In this document: positions 1 to 22,700 of the stretch, piece after piece
Position numbering within the stretch: position 1 is the first letter of the stretch
How the letters are laid out: every line of letters starts with the position of its first letter
Assembly: GCF_902148855.1 (NCBI RefSeq)
Contig: NC_043961.1
Location: 9,959,422 to 10,023,421, forward strand
Direction: 5' to 3'
DNA length: 64,000 nt
Origin: Sphaeramia orbicularis
Taxonomy: Eukaryota; Chordata; Actinopteri; Kurtiformes; Apogonidae
Translations under genes and position numbers: made by a program
Notes under the pieces: generated by a model
The model's input: only the letters and a program-made list of their open reading frames with translations
Databases searched by the model: none
What the model was told of the DNA's origin: nothing

Positions 1-354
1 GTGTGTGAGTAAAGGCAGAAGGTACGATGATGATTCCTCTGTTGAAGCATGAATGTTCTGTCAGCTGTGGGTTGTGGGGGGACTGTAGGACTGGGTTACA
101 ATAGGCACTGTTTTAAACTGGGTTGGTCTGATTCTGAAGGGGTTGTTCTGTTGTTGTTGTGTTGCTGTTATTGTTGTTGTGTTGTTGACAGCCCAGACAG
201 TATTGATTCCTCTGTTTTTTCCTGTCTCTGTCATTGGTCTTGTCTGGTGTTGCTGATTTTCTGGCCTGAACAGGATGTGGATTTACTGGGATAGACTGTG
301 TGAGTGTGTCCATAAAGGTTAGATGAAGAGGCCAGAAAAAGCCATTTGCTCCAG

Positions 355-405
355 GTCTGTGTGTGGTGTGTGTGTGTGTGTGCGTGTGCGCGTGTGTGTG
401 TGTGC
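355..405. repeat. TG-rich dinucleotide microsatellite
   Basis: An almost pure (TG)n tract interrupted by a few CG steps. The overlapping open frames on both strands are translations of the repeat and not genes. Confidence 0.9.
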
Positions 406-1125
406 AGAAGTTGCTGTGCTGTTGTCTGTCATTTCATCTTTCTGTTGTGAGGAAGAACAAGGGTGGGGGTTGGTGTGCATTTGAGAAGGAAGCAGGGTTT
501 GTGTCCTCAGTGGTAAATACACGGAAGACGGTGTTTTCCTCAGACCTAAGTCAAATAGAAAATGTTGACAGCTGAACACATCCAGTTCTGATGCATATGC
601 TGTGGCGTCAACAGTAACAGGTCGAGTCAACGAGGCGCCTGCAGACTGAGGTGGATCCTGTTAGACTCATACTGACACAACCTGTTGGGTCGGTCTGAAG
701 TGGCTGGTGTTTGAAGGCTGTGTTTTTTTTTTTGAACAGTGGCTGTGTTTGTGCCGTCCGTTATGATAGACTGTCTGCTCTGCTCTGGACCAGGGGATGT
801 TTCTGTTCTTCAGCAGGTTCAAACCTACAGGATGGTTCTGGTGTGTGTTTTAATGGTTACTACTACAGGCCGTTGGTCCTTTTAGGCGCATGTTTGATAT
901 TGGTTATTCATTTAATTAGAATATGTGACGATATAAATAAGGTAACTCTTACCGTTGAATTGAATTAAAACATTTAGAGGACATGCGCTACACTGCTGAG
1001 GCTTTTTCTTCTTTTACTGTAATTTCTTGTCTCATTTCTTCCAAATTTTCAGAATTGCTTTTATGTAATTGATTGAATTCACATAAGATCATGTAATGTA
1101 CTGTTATATAAAACATATACTAGAG

Positions 1126-1617
1126 CAGGGGCATCCAACCTGGTCCTCAGATCTACTGTCCTGTATGTTTTAGATGTTTCCTTTCTTCCAGCACCTGATT
1201 CTAATGATAAACCTATCATTCAGGTCTGCAGAAGACTGATAACAACCGTCTGCTGGGAAAAATCTAAAACATACAGGAGAGTAGATCTGGAGGACCAGGG
1301 TTGGACAGTAGATCTGGAGGACCATGGTTGGACAGTAGACCTGGAGGACCAGGGTTGGACAGTAGATCTGGAGGACCAGGGTTGGAACAGTAGATCTGGA
1401 GGACCAGTAGATCTGGAGGACCAGGGTTGGACAGTAGATCTGGAGGACCAGGGTTGGACAGTAGATCTGGAGGACCAGTAGATCTGGAGGACCAGGGTTG
1501 GACAGTAGATCTGGAGGACCAGGTTGGACAGTAGATCTGGAGGACCAAGGGTGGACAGTAGGCCTGGAGGACCAAGGGTGGACAGTAGGCCTGGAGGACC
1601 AGGGTTGGACACCCCTG
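1126..1617. mobile_element. hAT-like non-autonomous element with expanded right end
   Basis: The left end starts CAGGGGCATCCAACCTGG and the right end finishes in the inverted form GGTTGGACACCCCTG. The flanks TACTAGAG (1118-1125) and GACTAGAG (1618-1625) match at 7 of 8 bases, which fits the 8-bp target duplication of hAT transposons. The left arm (AGATCTACTGTCCTGTATG) pairs with an inverted copy beginning near 1267. The right arm has been multiplied into a minisatellite. There is no transposase. Confidence 0.75.
1280..1612. repeat. 25-27-bp minisatellite inside the hAT-like element
   Basis: About a dozen head-to-tail units of the form AGATCTGGAGGACCAGGG plus TTGGACAGT, some shortened to 15 bp. 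The unit is the terminal inverted repeat of the surrounding element, so the array grew from the transposon end. The minus-strand open frames of 139 and 103 codons are artefacts of this array. Confidence 0.9.
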
Positions 1618-2275
1618 GACTAGAGTACCCTGAAGTCACACATTTTCAGCATAGACAAAAAATTGGCCTGTTTTACATAAATGTGTAACCGGTCACAAAC
1701 AAGACGCTGTAGATAGCTCAATATATTTGATTGATCCCAAACCGGTAAATTGCAGGAATTGTACTGTATCCCAGCATTGTCATTTGTGTTATCTGTAACC
1801 TTTGAAAGTGTCGATACTATTTATTTCCAGACTTTTACTCTTCTTTGTGTGACTAGCTGAGTGAACCTGTCTGAAAATGACTGTGGTTGGATACATTTAA
1901 GGGTTTATGGAATAAAAAGTACTTATAATTGTGTAAGGATTTATGGAATAAAAACTGTTTTCCGATTGTGTTAAGGGTTGTGGAATAAAAGTACTTATGA
2001 CTGTGTTCTGACAGATGTCTTCATTTTACCGTACAGACATAAATACTATGACTAAACACCAGACGGACCTACCTGAGCTCTGTATTTGGATAGAAACCAG
2101 TCGTGTTGATGATGAAACTGTTTCAGTTCCTGACACTAAACGTTGTTTTTTTAAGGACAGTTTGGTTTTGGCTAAAGTTATGTCCAGATATTGTAGAAAA
2201 TGAGGAAAAAGTTTAACATTCCAATGAAATAATGATGTGAAGCTTTGACAATTGTCACTTTTCATCAGTTTGTCA

Positions 2276-13114
<10,839 letters not shown>

Positions 13115-13354
13115 CTGACATTATTGTACTTGAAAATGTACATTAGAGATTGTTTTTTTATTGTAAGAGTATGTGTATGTAAGATGTTCTGGTCAAGTGA
13201 TATTAAGGACACAGTCCAAATGTTTTAATTTATATATTTTTGTTTGCCTTTCAATGCACACTGTTTGTCCCCGGTGCACAGTGTTATTTAAAATATTTGA
13301 ATTGTGGAGAAAAACTGACAACACATAGTTAGTATCCACTAGAGGGGGCAGTTT

Positions 13355-13425
13355 AATAAATGTCTACTGCATATTCATGGACTCTAGACAGATGTCGGTG
13401 TAAAGGTCTGCATGAGTTTAATAAA
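13355..13425 (+). terminator. zmynd8: zmynd8 polyadenylation signals
   Basis: AATAAA occurs at 13355-13360 and again at 13420-13425, 240-310 bp after the zmynd8 stop. Either could end the transcript. Confidence 0.65.
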
Positions 13426-13439
13426 ACATTCACAAAGTG

Positions 13440-14420
13440 TAAAGGATAACAGTTGAACAGATGGTAAAATGGAACCTCTGTTGATGGACCACCTCAGTTT
13501 TAGATCAGGGACTGGGACAGAAATGTATGTATAGTACTTATTTTGTATCTATGTTAATTTATTTGTTATTCTAATGTTGCCTGCTGTATTCTGCAAAGAA
13601 ATAACAAATACAAACATCTTATATGCTGTGTCTGCTGCTTTCCCAAACAGTCACTATAGTTTCAGCTCTTTGTTAGCAGCTAATCAGATTTTTCAGAGGA
13701 TGGAATAATATTATTCAGAATATTTTTAATTTTTTTTCCCAACATTCCTATTATATGCTTTAAGGCTACTTTCTGAACTGGCATTATCACCATATGTTTT
13801 TGCAAACATCCAGTAGCTGCTTCATGCATTTTAAAAGATATTTACCTGAAGTTATAATTGTGACTGGTGTGGACGCTATAGACATTAACATTTTCTATAC
13901 AATTGGAGAAAAAAAGGCTTTCTTTCTCTTTATTTATTTATGATATGCAAATAACATACAATATAATCATACAAAACTATTTTTTCACATAAAACATAAC
14001 ATGAAAGAAAATAAATAACAGACAAAATACAGACACAACAGCTCCTTCAGGTCAGCAGTGGTATAGTATATACAGTACATATATTCAGTTAGCACAAGTA
14101 TTATATATTTGTGGTCAATAGATAGAATCTGCTGATTACGATTCAAATTAAGGCAGAAATATGGACCCAGGTATGAACAATAAGCCAAATGTAAATATTT
14201 TTGGTCTCAGCATTTCTAAGCTTTTAGTCAGTTAAACTTTACGCAGTGGTATCTTGAAATAAGACAAGCATCATTTTTTAAATTCATAAATGTAAGTCAA
14301 ATGACGTGGAGTAATTGACTTTTCATAATTTTCGGGTGTAATTCTCTCAGAGCTAAACCATCAAATTGAACAGAGCATTCCAATATTAGTCGTATTGATG
14401 ATCCTTGCTGTAGTTCTCCC
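13440..14420. other. Intergenic DNA between zmynd8 and dido1
   Basis: AT-rich DNA with no conserved coding frame. The 67-codon minus-strand frame at 13985-14188 is low complexity. I see nothing I can name until the dido1 promoter. Confidence 0.6.
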
Positions 14421-14423
14421 CCT

Positions 14424-14440
14424 CACCACTGGGGGCGCTG
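14424..14440 (+). promoter_or_regulatory. CTCF-like motif at dido1 promoter
   Basis: CACCACTGGGGGCGCTG resembles the vertebrate CTCF core (CCACYAGGGGGCGC). It lies immediately upstream of the presumed dido1 first exon. Motif resemblance only. Confidence 0.4.
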
Positions 14441-14572
14441 TAGGTTGTGTGCGCGCATCCCGCCAGCCGTCAGCCATCTGCCGCAGTCAGTTAGCTCAGC
14501 TCCAGCGGGAATGGAAAATGGAGGACTGAACCAAGAAAAAACGAGGACAAGTCGTCGTTAGTTTTAGCGTTG
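14424..14572 (+). promoter_or_regulatory. dido1: dido1 promoter and non-coding first exon (inferred)
   Basis: A locally GC-richer block with CpG dinucleotides contains GCGCGCATCCCGCC and GCCGTCAGCCATCTGCCGC (a YY1-like CCAT core). It ends at a good splice donor, GTTG followed by GTGGGT, at 14573. No long open frame is present, so this should be the 5' untranslated exon of dido1, whose coding exons follow on the same strand. The precise transcription start cannot be seen. Confidence 0.5.
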
Positions 14573-15958
14573 GTGGGTACTGCACATTTTAAGGCTCGAG
14601 TGGTGCCGTGTTGTCATTCGGTCAGGTGTTCTCCTTTGTCAGTTCCAGTGTCGCAGAAGTTGATGTGCTCTGTCTTCGTATCACATGCAAGGTTGAACAA
14701 GATGCGCTGACATTAGCTGTGACGCTAACTTAACAACCACTAGCAGTGACACTACGCCATTTACTTGGACTTGGGTCAGCAGTTACATAGTTTAGTAAAA
14801 GCTGTACTGTTTAAAACATTTCCCAACGCGTTTCGTCTCCTGGTTGCTGGGTGTTGTGTAAGTTTAACGCCACTCGTTATATTTGTGTCGGTTGTGTCGA
14901 AGGTTAGCATGCTGGTGCTCGTGTTGGCTAATGCTAGCTAGGTTTGCTAGCCACAGGTGCACGTTTCGCAACGGTCGCACGTAACACGAAAAGGCAAACG
15001 AACTAAAAAGCCGCACAGCTTAATTTGTACTCAAGTTGGCTAACGCTCCTTGCCCAACCGATGACTTGTTTCTGTGTGTTCCGGTTTAAATTAGCATCAG
15101 TGAGCTAACTGGTGTAGCCGTTTGGTTCGGTGCAGTTGACTGCGGCCATCAGTGGTTTTCTCGGATACGCACGCGTGTCCTACAGTAGACTTCATGGATT
15201 GTCATGTGATATAATCCTAGGAGGCAATCAGTGGTTGATGTATATTTGCACGTTACATTTTATATGATATGTGGTCATAGCTGTGGTAACTGCACAGAAT
15301 TATAAATGCGTGGGTCACGTGCACACAGGCCGGGTGCAGCCCCTCGGCTCCGGGCACCAACATGTCGGATCAGCTCACTTCACTTTGGTTTAATATGTCT
15401 AAGAGTCAACTTAGTCAACAAAACGACGTTTTGTTGATGCTGTCTTTGCAGTATTTTAAATATTCGATTGTTGTGAATGCGGGGTCTGTTCCGAACCCCT
15501 CCCACACCCCTTAACAACACATCTCCTTCCATTCACGTGGCACTGCGTCGTGACCGAGTCATTGGTGGATTCTCCGTCAGAGGAGTTGTTTTCATGGTGG
15601 ACGGTGCAAAGACCAAGGATCATCAGTTCAATTTAAACCAGCCTTTGTTCTACTTATTAATCAGAGAAATGTCATGAATCCGAAAACTGCCCTCGTTTAT
15701 GCAAATTATGTGTCCCACGGATTTAAATGTTTATAAAGTGACTTTGATGAAAAGAGCAAAGTTATTATTGCAAATGAATGGAAATTTTAATGTACATGGA
15801 CAATCCTTAATATCTGGAACATTTATGCTGTTGTGCTAGTATATTCATCAAAACCATTACTTTTGTTTTCTGGTGCATTTACATATTCACACACTGTGTT
15901 CACATTGTTGTGAGTTCCACGGTGCTTTGGCTTTAACCTCTGTTCTTTCTTTTTTCAG

Positions 15959-16049
15959 ATCCTGTGACCTTTGCCTAAGACTGATGACTAATGCCAAAAA
16001 GCCTTTGTTTGTTAGAAGAGCTTCTGGTATCATCTCTGCAGAACTGCAG
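15959..16049 (+). other. dido1: Possible dido1 5'-UTR exon
   Basis: A 91-bp stretch is bounded by a strong polypyrimidine acceptor (TTTCTTTTTTCAG) and a CAG/GTATAG donor. It lies between the promoter exon and the first coding exon. Splice-site quality is the only support. Confidence 0.4.
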
Positions 16050-16783
16050 GTATAGGCATTACCTAATTTAATTTAGAGTTATTAACAGTAAGTGTGAACA
16101 AAGTACAGTCGTTGTTCTTAATACTCACTTATACTTAACAGAATTAAGTGAATAAATGTGATGAAAAACATTTTTGTTTTAGCTTTGGATTCCTGAACTT
16201 AAGCAACTGTTTAACATTATTTTGTTATATATAGTTATACACAGCTATACACTAAAGATGGAGGAAGCAGTTAATGAGCAGGTTTTTGAATTTCTGAAAG
16301 TGTGATGAAATCTGAAATGTTTTACAAACCTGTCTAGAGATGACTTGGAAGCGCAGGCATCTGTTTTATTATTAATTTGACTGAATATGGAAGAAGGATG
16401 TGGTAGGCGGGCATGAATCTGCTTTTATGTCTAATGTACTGTCACAATTTTTTACACGTCCATATTCTATATGTATTTGTTTCAAACTACATTTTTTGGT
16501 TACTTTTTCCAGATCTTGTCATGTCATTGTATACCCTCTGTGTAGCTTTTATTGAAGAATACTGAGGCAATCAGTGCTGTTTTATTCACATGAAGGTTTA
16601 GTTTAAAGTTTGAAATATGATTTTGGAGTGGGAATGTCATGTAAGAAATTTAGGAATACAATCACTGCAGTCCCCAGTGTTTGTCATGAAATGCGCAACA
16701 AATAGTGACTCAAAGATGGTGTCCTGTGCTCTTCTCCTAACTGTAGACATTCAGTTTGAAAGTAGTGATTGACTCCATCATCT

Positions 16784-19700
16784 ATGAAGGAGAATGCAAA
16801 CCCTGAGCTCTCTCTAGCTCCTGAGCCAGAGCAGAGCCAGGACCATATGGATAGCTTCTCTCAAGGTATCTTGATGAGCTTATTTTCCGTCCTAAGTAAT
16901 TAATTGGTGTAGATGTTAAGTCTGGGCATAAATTTGGTGTTAGGTCCTGTGGTCTTTAATCATTTTAATTATGGGTTATAGTAAGGGTGAATAAGTGAAG
17001 GACACTTTAAATTCACATGAATGATTAATCACAACACAATCGGAAGTTTCTTAATAACATTGTGTTGCACTGTGGTAATAGATTACTAGAAATGTTGCTA
17101 TAGCTTTCATCAATCTTGTGCCTACAGGGGTTAGAGAGGGAGATAACGACCAGAAGGAGCCAGCTCAAACCCAGACTGAGAATGTGGCCCAAGAGATGCT
17201 AGAAGAGCCACATAAATCATCAAAGGTCAACACTGAAGTAAAAAAAACTTGGGGTTTCCGTCAGTCCACTGTTGCAAAGAGAGAGATGCCAGTGGAGGCA
17301 ACAGACAGTCCAAATCCTGTACGTCGCAGTGGCAGGCAATCGAAGCGCACTGACAAACTTGAGGAATTCCTCTCCACTGCTAAAAGAGGGTCAAGAAGGA
17401 GTGCCCCTGCCACTCTTGAAAGTGGGGATCCCCCTTCCCAAACTCCAACTGATGCTGAAACGGCATCTGAGGCCAGTTTTGATGGTAGTGTTGATGTTAA
17501 AACTGCAGAAGACAATGTAGAGTCTCCGGAAAGAAAAACGAGAAGTGTCACAAGGAGACAGATCCAGAGGAAAGGACGTGGAGGCAGACGAACCAGAGCA
17601 AGCCGGGGCGGGGCCGTGAAAGACGATGGCAGCTCAGAGAACGAGGAAGACTGCAGAGGAGATGATGCTACGACGCCTCAGGTAGAGACTAAAGATGAGG
17701 AAAAGACTGATGAGCAGAGTCATCCAAGTCCTGCAGACGTGGGAAACAGTGGACAGCCTCAGTCAGAGCAGGACTCTGAGAACAAACATGATCATGGAGA
17801 TAATAACGAGAAAGTGGAGACAGACGAGACTGAAAAAGATGACGAGGAGGAGGAGACGGACAAGCCTGCAGCGATGCAAGTAAAACGTGGACCGGTCAGG
17901 ACGTACATCAACAAAAAGAGGGCAGCCAATAAGAACACAACCCCTGTCAAAGCCCCTGTTACTGTCAACAGGGCTACCGCTGCAGTCAAAAAGGAAAACC
18001 AACCAAAAGGGGGCTTAAAGACACGCAAGACCCACATACAAGAGGACAATGAAGATGAAAATGACTCCTCCATGTCCTCGTCATCCTCATCATCATCATC
18101 CTCATCATCCATTGAGTCTGACGATGGTGGTTATGATCCAAACGCACTTTACTGCATCTGTCGCCAGAAACACAATAAACGGTAGGTTTTCTTATTATTT
18201 TTAGAATTAATACTGTAACTTTTACATTTTCACATCAGTCTCAGTGTTTGTTTTTTCTCTAATTGTTCGGTGTACAGGGATTTTTGCTGTGTCATTTGGT
18301 TTTGCCTTCATATAGTGATGTCTTGATTTGAAATGTCATGAAAAGTGCTGGTTAGCATTACTTTGAGAGGAAACCTACTATAAATGTTCTGTGGTCTCTA
18401 GGTTCATGATCTGCTGTGACCGCTGTGAGGAGTGGTTTCATGGAGATTGTGTGGGGATCACTGAGGCCCGTGGACGCCTGATGGAGAGAAATGGAGAAGA
18501 CTATATCTGTCCCAACTGCACTGCCAAGAAGAGCCAGGTGGTCAGACCAGCCACATGTACTCTGTCTGCAAACGCTGATACCGGGAAGCCCAAAGCCGAT
18601 GTTGCGTCTCCCACCTCTGCTACCCCTGTTCCTGCTGTCACCTCCTCTGAAACAGCCGAGAGAACTACTGTAAAGGTGTCCGAGGCCTCTGTACCCAGCT
18701 CTCAGGGTGCATCAGTTCCTCCATCCTCTACATCTACTGCAACTGAAGAGAAGGCAGCAGAGGACCAGGGCATCAAGGGGAGGATAGAGAAAGCCACCAA
18801 CCCAACTGGGAAAAAGAAGATTAAGATCTTTCAGCCGGTAGGTGACTGGTACTGGGTTCAACATGGCATTGACTTATGTGGATGGTGTTCTTACTTTACA
18901 GACTGGAATTAGAAAGTAGAGACCAGTTTGTCTGTGTTCTGGTTCTTAACTGACTAGTGCTTTACAGTAGCCAAAGCCAATAAAAGAACAGGTCACATTT
19001 ATATTCAGGCCTTCATAGGAGTCTTTACTCTAACCTCTGTAGTTACCTACAGTGCACTCATTCAGTATAAAATCAACAGAATGTAATGGGTTTGTGGAAG
19101 GCTTCTGTGCTCTGATGCAGGTTTTTGGTTGTTTGACGTTAAAACAGAGTTTCTAGGAGTGTTGTAATAGTTTGGAACACCCTGTAAATGTCAGTATTTA
19201 ATCAAATCTAAACTAAGAGTTCTGACTAAAAATGATTGTGGTTCACGTAACAGCAACATTTATCAGCAGATACTGGCATCTTGTGTGTGAGAATGAACAT
19301 TTTCAGATGTTTACATACATTTTTATTTGAAATATTTGCTAGCTGATGATGTAAAACAGGCTGATGCCAATTTTCTACAATGACATTTAATCAGTCACCT
19401 AATTAATCAGCCTATCTGTACTTTTCTATCCCTGATCCATAATAATACCAAACATACTGTAACAACTTTAAGCTATTAAAGCTGCGTGACAAAAATGTCT
19501 ACATGTTTAAACAAACACTATTGTATCTATCATTGTTACTCACATAATTGCTAGTGAAGACTTAATCACATGATTCAAAACATCACTTGATTTTTATTGT
19601 GCACTGACTTGAAGCAGGTAGTACAGCAGTCAGCTGAGCAGAAGGCAGCACCAAAGTCGGAAAAGACCGTACCGTCATCAGAGCCCAAAGCGCTACCAGA

Positions 19701-22700
19701 CACAGAGCAGAAAGTGGCATCAAATGTGGAGGTGAAAACCACACCGTCCACAGAGGAGAAGACAGCCCAGCAGAAGACGGAGTCTGTGCTTCCCAAATGT
19801 ATTGGACCTGGTTGTGAAAACAACGCCCAACCAGACTCTGTTTACTGCGGCAACGACTGCATCCTGAGACATGCTGCTGCTGCTATGAAGTCCATTACTG
19901 ATGTGAAAGAGCCCAAGCAGAAGGACAAGGCAAAGACTCCGAAAGCCAAGTCTACACATAAGGTAACTGGGACCGCTTCAATCAGTGCTTTTAGCCTGAC
20001 CTTCAACTAAAATGATCTGTCATTCATCCAATGACAAAGAGCTGTGCAGGTTATAAGGTTATAAAGTTCTTGGAATTTTCAATATTACTAATAACTGAAA
20101 TTATGTGTGACTCTAAAACCACCTGTGGAACAGTAATGTCTGTGTAAAACCGTATATTTCATGTCTTGAGCACATTTAAAACATGTGAGCATCAAATGAC
20201 TGGTTTATTGTTGATGTATCATGACCGTTCACACTGTATCCTGTTGAATGTGTTTTTTCATTCATAAATTAATGGAAATGGACTAAACAATAACCTTATT
20301 TAAGTCTCATCTGGATTTGGGGAAACACTAAAATGTTTTCCAATGTTTCTCAGAGTTGTCATCTCAGAGTTCCCAGTTTCTTGCTGTGCCGGTACTGTCT
20401 TCATGTTAATGTTTTATGTCAGTACAGGAACTATCGTCATAGCCTTAATAAAATGGTTCTGGTTTACGCAAAAGTTCTTGAAGAACTTGACAAATGGTAG
20501 TGTTTGCTACATATTTATATCTGAATATCTCGATGGATGAAAAGTCTTAATCTTTTTTTGCCTTCGCTTGTCTTTGTCACAGTAGAGGTAATTATTGATC
20601 TAGAGTTAATTGAACAGGACATCAGTGGTGTATTTATTGGAAAAGAACAATTGTAAGCTCCGCTGCTTTGCTAACATGATTTGGAACATTTTCAGTGGCT
20701 CAGAATGAGGGAGTTGCACATCTACTGGCCTATCATCTACTGGAATAATGGAACGGCCATTTGCACTGGATCATGACATGGATTAAAAACACTGCATGTA
20801 CAATAAAGTGACATTTATTTGAAGAATGGAGCCATGTGTTAAGACACCCTGAATGAATTTGCTTCTCATAGTTATAGTGTTTACATGATATTAGTGCTAA
20901 GTAAAGCAACAATGCTCTCAGCCTGGGTGGAAGTTTGGTGGAAATATATTTTAGATGTAAATATATGGGCTGTAAAGGTGACATATTGTGTTCACTGCAT
21001 ATGGGTTTCAGTCACAGATGGTCATCAAAAGTGCATAAACCTTTGGCAATATTTGCTTATATTTTTGTAGATCGTAGTTCGTTCTATACTTGTACTGGCT
21101 TAAAGGGCATCTATTAACTCTGTGTTAAGAATCTGTGTTATTCTTTCATCATGAAGTCATGAAGTTCATGTTTGTGCCCAAGTTTTGTCTGTAATTAATT
21201 CAATCACCAGCCTGTCTTGTTGGAAGTGATTAGTAATTTCTTAAAAGCACCATCACTTCATGTTCCGACCTAGAAAAACTTAAGAAGCCTCTGTCCACAT
21301 TATCTTAGAGGTGTTTAAGATATTGACCTTAAACGGTCTTTCATGTGCACAGATACTGGATTTGAACAGATATTTAAAGGTATTAGGTGTGAAGGGGACG
21401 TATTCTGGATCCATCCCAGAGGATGCATTTCTTGTGGTTTCTATTCTGTGCACATTGTCTAGTCATCAGTAAGGATGAAGACAGAGCAGTTGAAACCATT
21501 AGATGGTCAAAATGTCTTGGTGATCTTCTAAAGCAGCACATTTGCCAAAACGGCATGAAATGGAATTATTAAAATGCAACTTATTTTTTAGAAAAAACTC
21601 TGTGGATTGCAATAAAACACCACATGCTGTGGTTGATGTGTCTAATTGTCTTCTCCTGCCCATGCAGAGGAGCTCCACTGATGGAAGGAAGACAGCGAAG
21701 AAGACCCAGGATGACTCTGATAGCGATGAAGACTACAGTCCTGATCCAGATGATGATGATGAAGAGGAGCATGCTGAGGAACATCCGCCTCACCCGGCCA
21801 CTGCGTCCTGGTCCAGTGACCATAATTACATTGCAGTAACACCAGAAAAGACTTCATCCATATCATCAACAGTGTTAAACAAAAAGTGTATGTATCTCTT
21901 TGAAGGTCTTGAGCTGTTGTTGAAACCACATTGCTGTCTTTTCGTTTTAAAATGTGGTTCTTGCCATGCTATTGATTTAGATATGATCCATACCTCAACA
22001 TGAGAGATGAACTTCTCTGTACATTAGACTTCACTAATTCACACTGTTGGGACAGTTAATGTAAAGGTTTGTTACTCAATGAAATATTGGCAGCTGTGGA
22101 AAAGGTAAGTTTCTAACCTTGGTTTTGGGTAAGTATTCAACCATGCAGCTTCTGTTTCTGGAGTCACTGAGGCCAAAGTCAGATTCAACATGTATAAATA
22201 CCATTTGGTAGATGTAAGATGAGTAACCCAGCTGCTTTACTGTCATGTGGTGGGATGCATGTGCAGCCGATGCTCCATTTGCTGCTTATTTGCCTGAGTT
22301 TCTTCACATCCTGGGCTCATGTCAGCTGATGGTCTCAGAAAACCTCCTTTCCCCTTTCTCCAGCAGGTAGGTGTCAGAATCCCCTGTTTATGTGGATGCT
22401 AGAAGCTAACTGTTGATACTGAGCAGACAGTATCAGGCATAAACCTGCTTTGAAGCACCACCTTGTATTTTTGACCTTTAATTCTGTGGGTAACAGGCTG
22501 AACTTTTTTTCAAAGTTTTTCAATCCTATTGAATTTCATACTTCTTCTCGTGGGAAACTGGCTTTAAAATAAAAGGTGATATGACAGATTTTTGGATGCC
22601 TCGATTGATTCTGTGAGCAGTGTTGGCTTGCTGTAGGATGTCCTCACCACTTCAGCTATTAACAAGCACATAGAAGTGATGAATCTACACACACTATGGC

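Larger units (their letters stand above)
1..2268. other. Non-coding DNA left of the first visible zmynd8 exon
   Basis: No exon with recognisable protein homology is visible here. The stretch is probably the zmynd8 5' intron, because the first visible coding exon opens in frame at its left edge. It holds a TTG-rich tract near 140-185, a TG/CG microsatellite at 355-405 and a hAT-like element at 1126-1617. Short open frames here are unconserved and low complexity. Confidence 0.5.

Noticed and set aside
1220-1639. 139- and 103-codon minus-strand frames
   Set aside because: Translations of the minisatellite in the hAT-like element.
13985-14188. 67-codon minus-strand frame near the dido1 promoter
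   Set aside because: Low-complexity Tyr/Leu/Cys composition, no homology recognised, and AT-rich surroundings.
19330-19400. Possible box C/D snoRNA in a dido1 intron (GCTGATGATGTAAAACAGG)
   Set aside because: A C-box-like TGATGATG is present but no properly spaced D box with flanking stem could be found.
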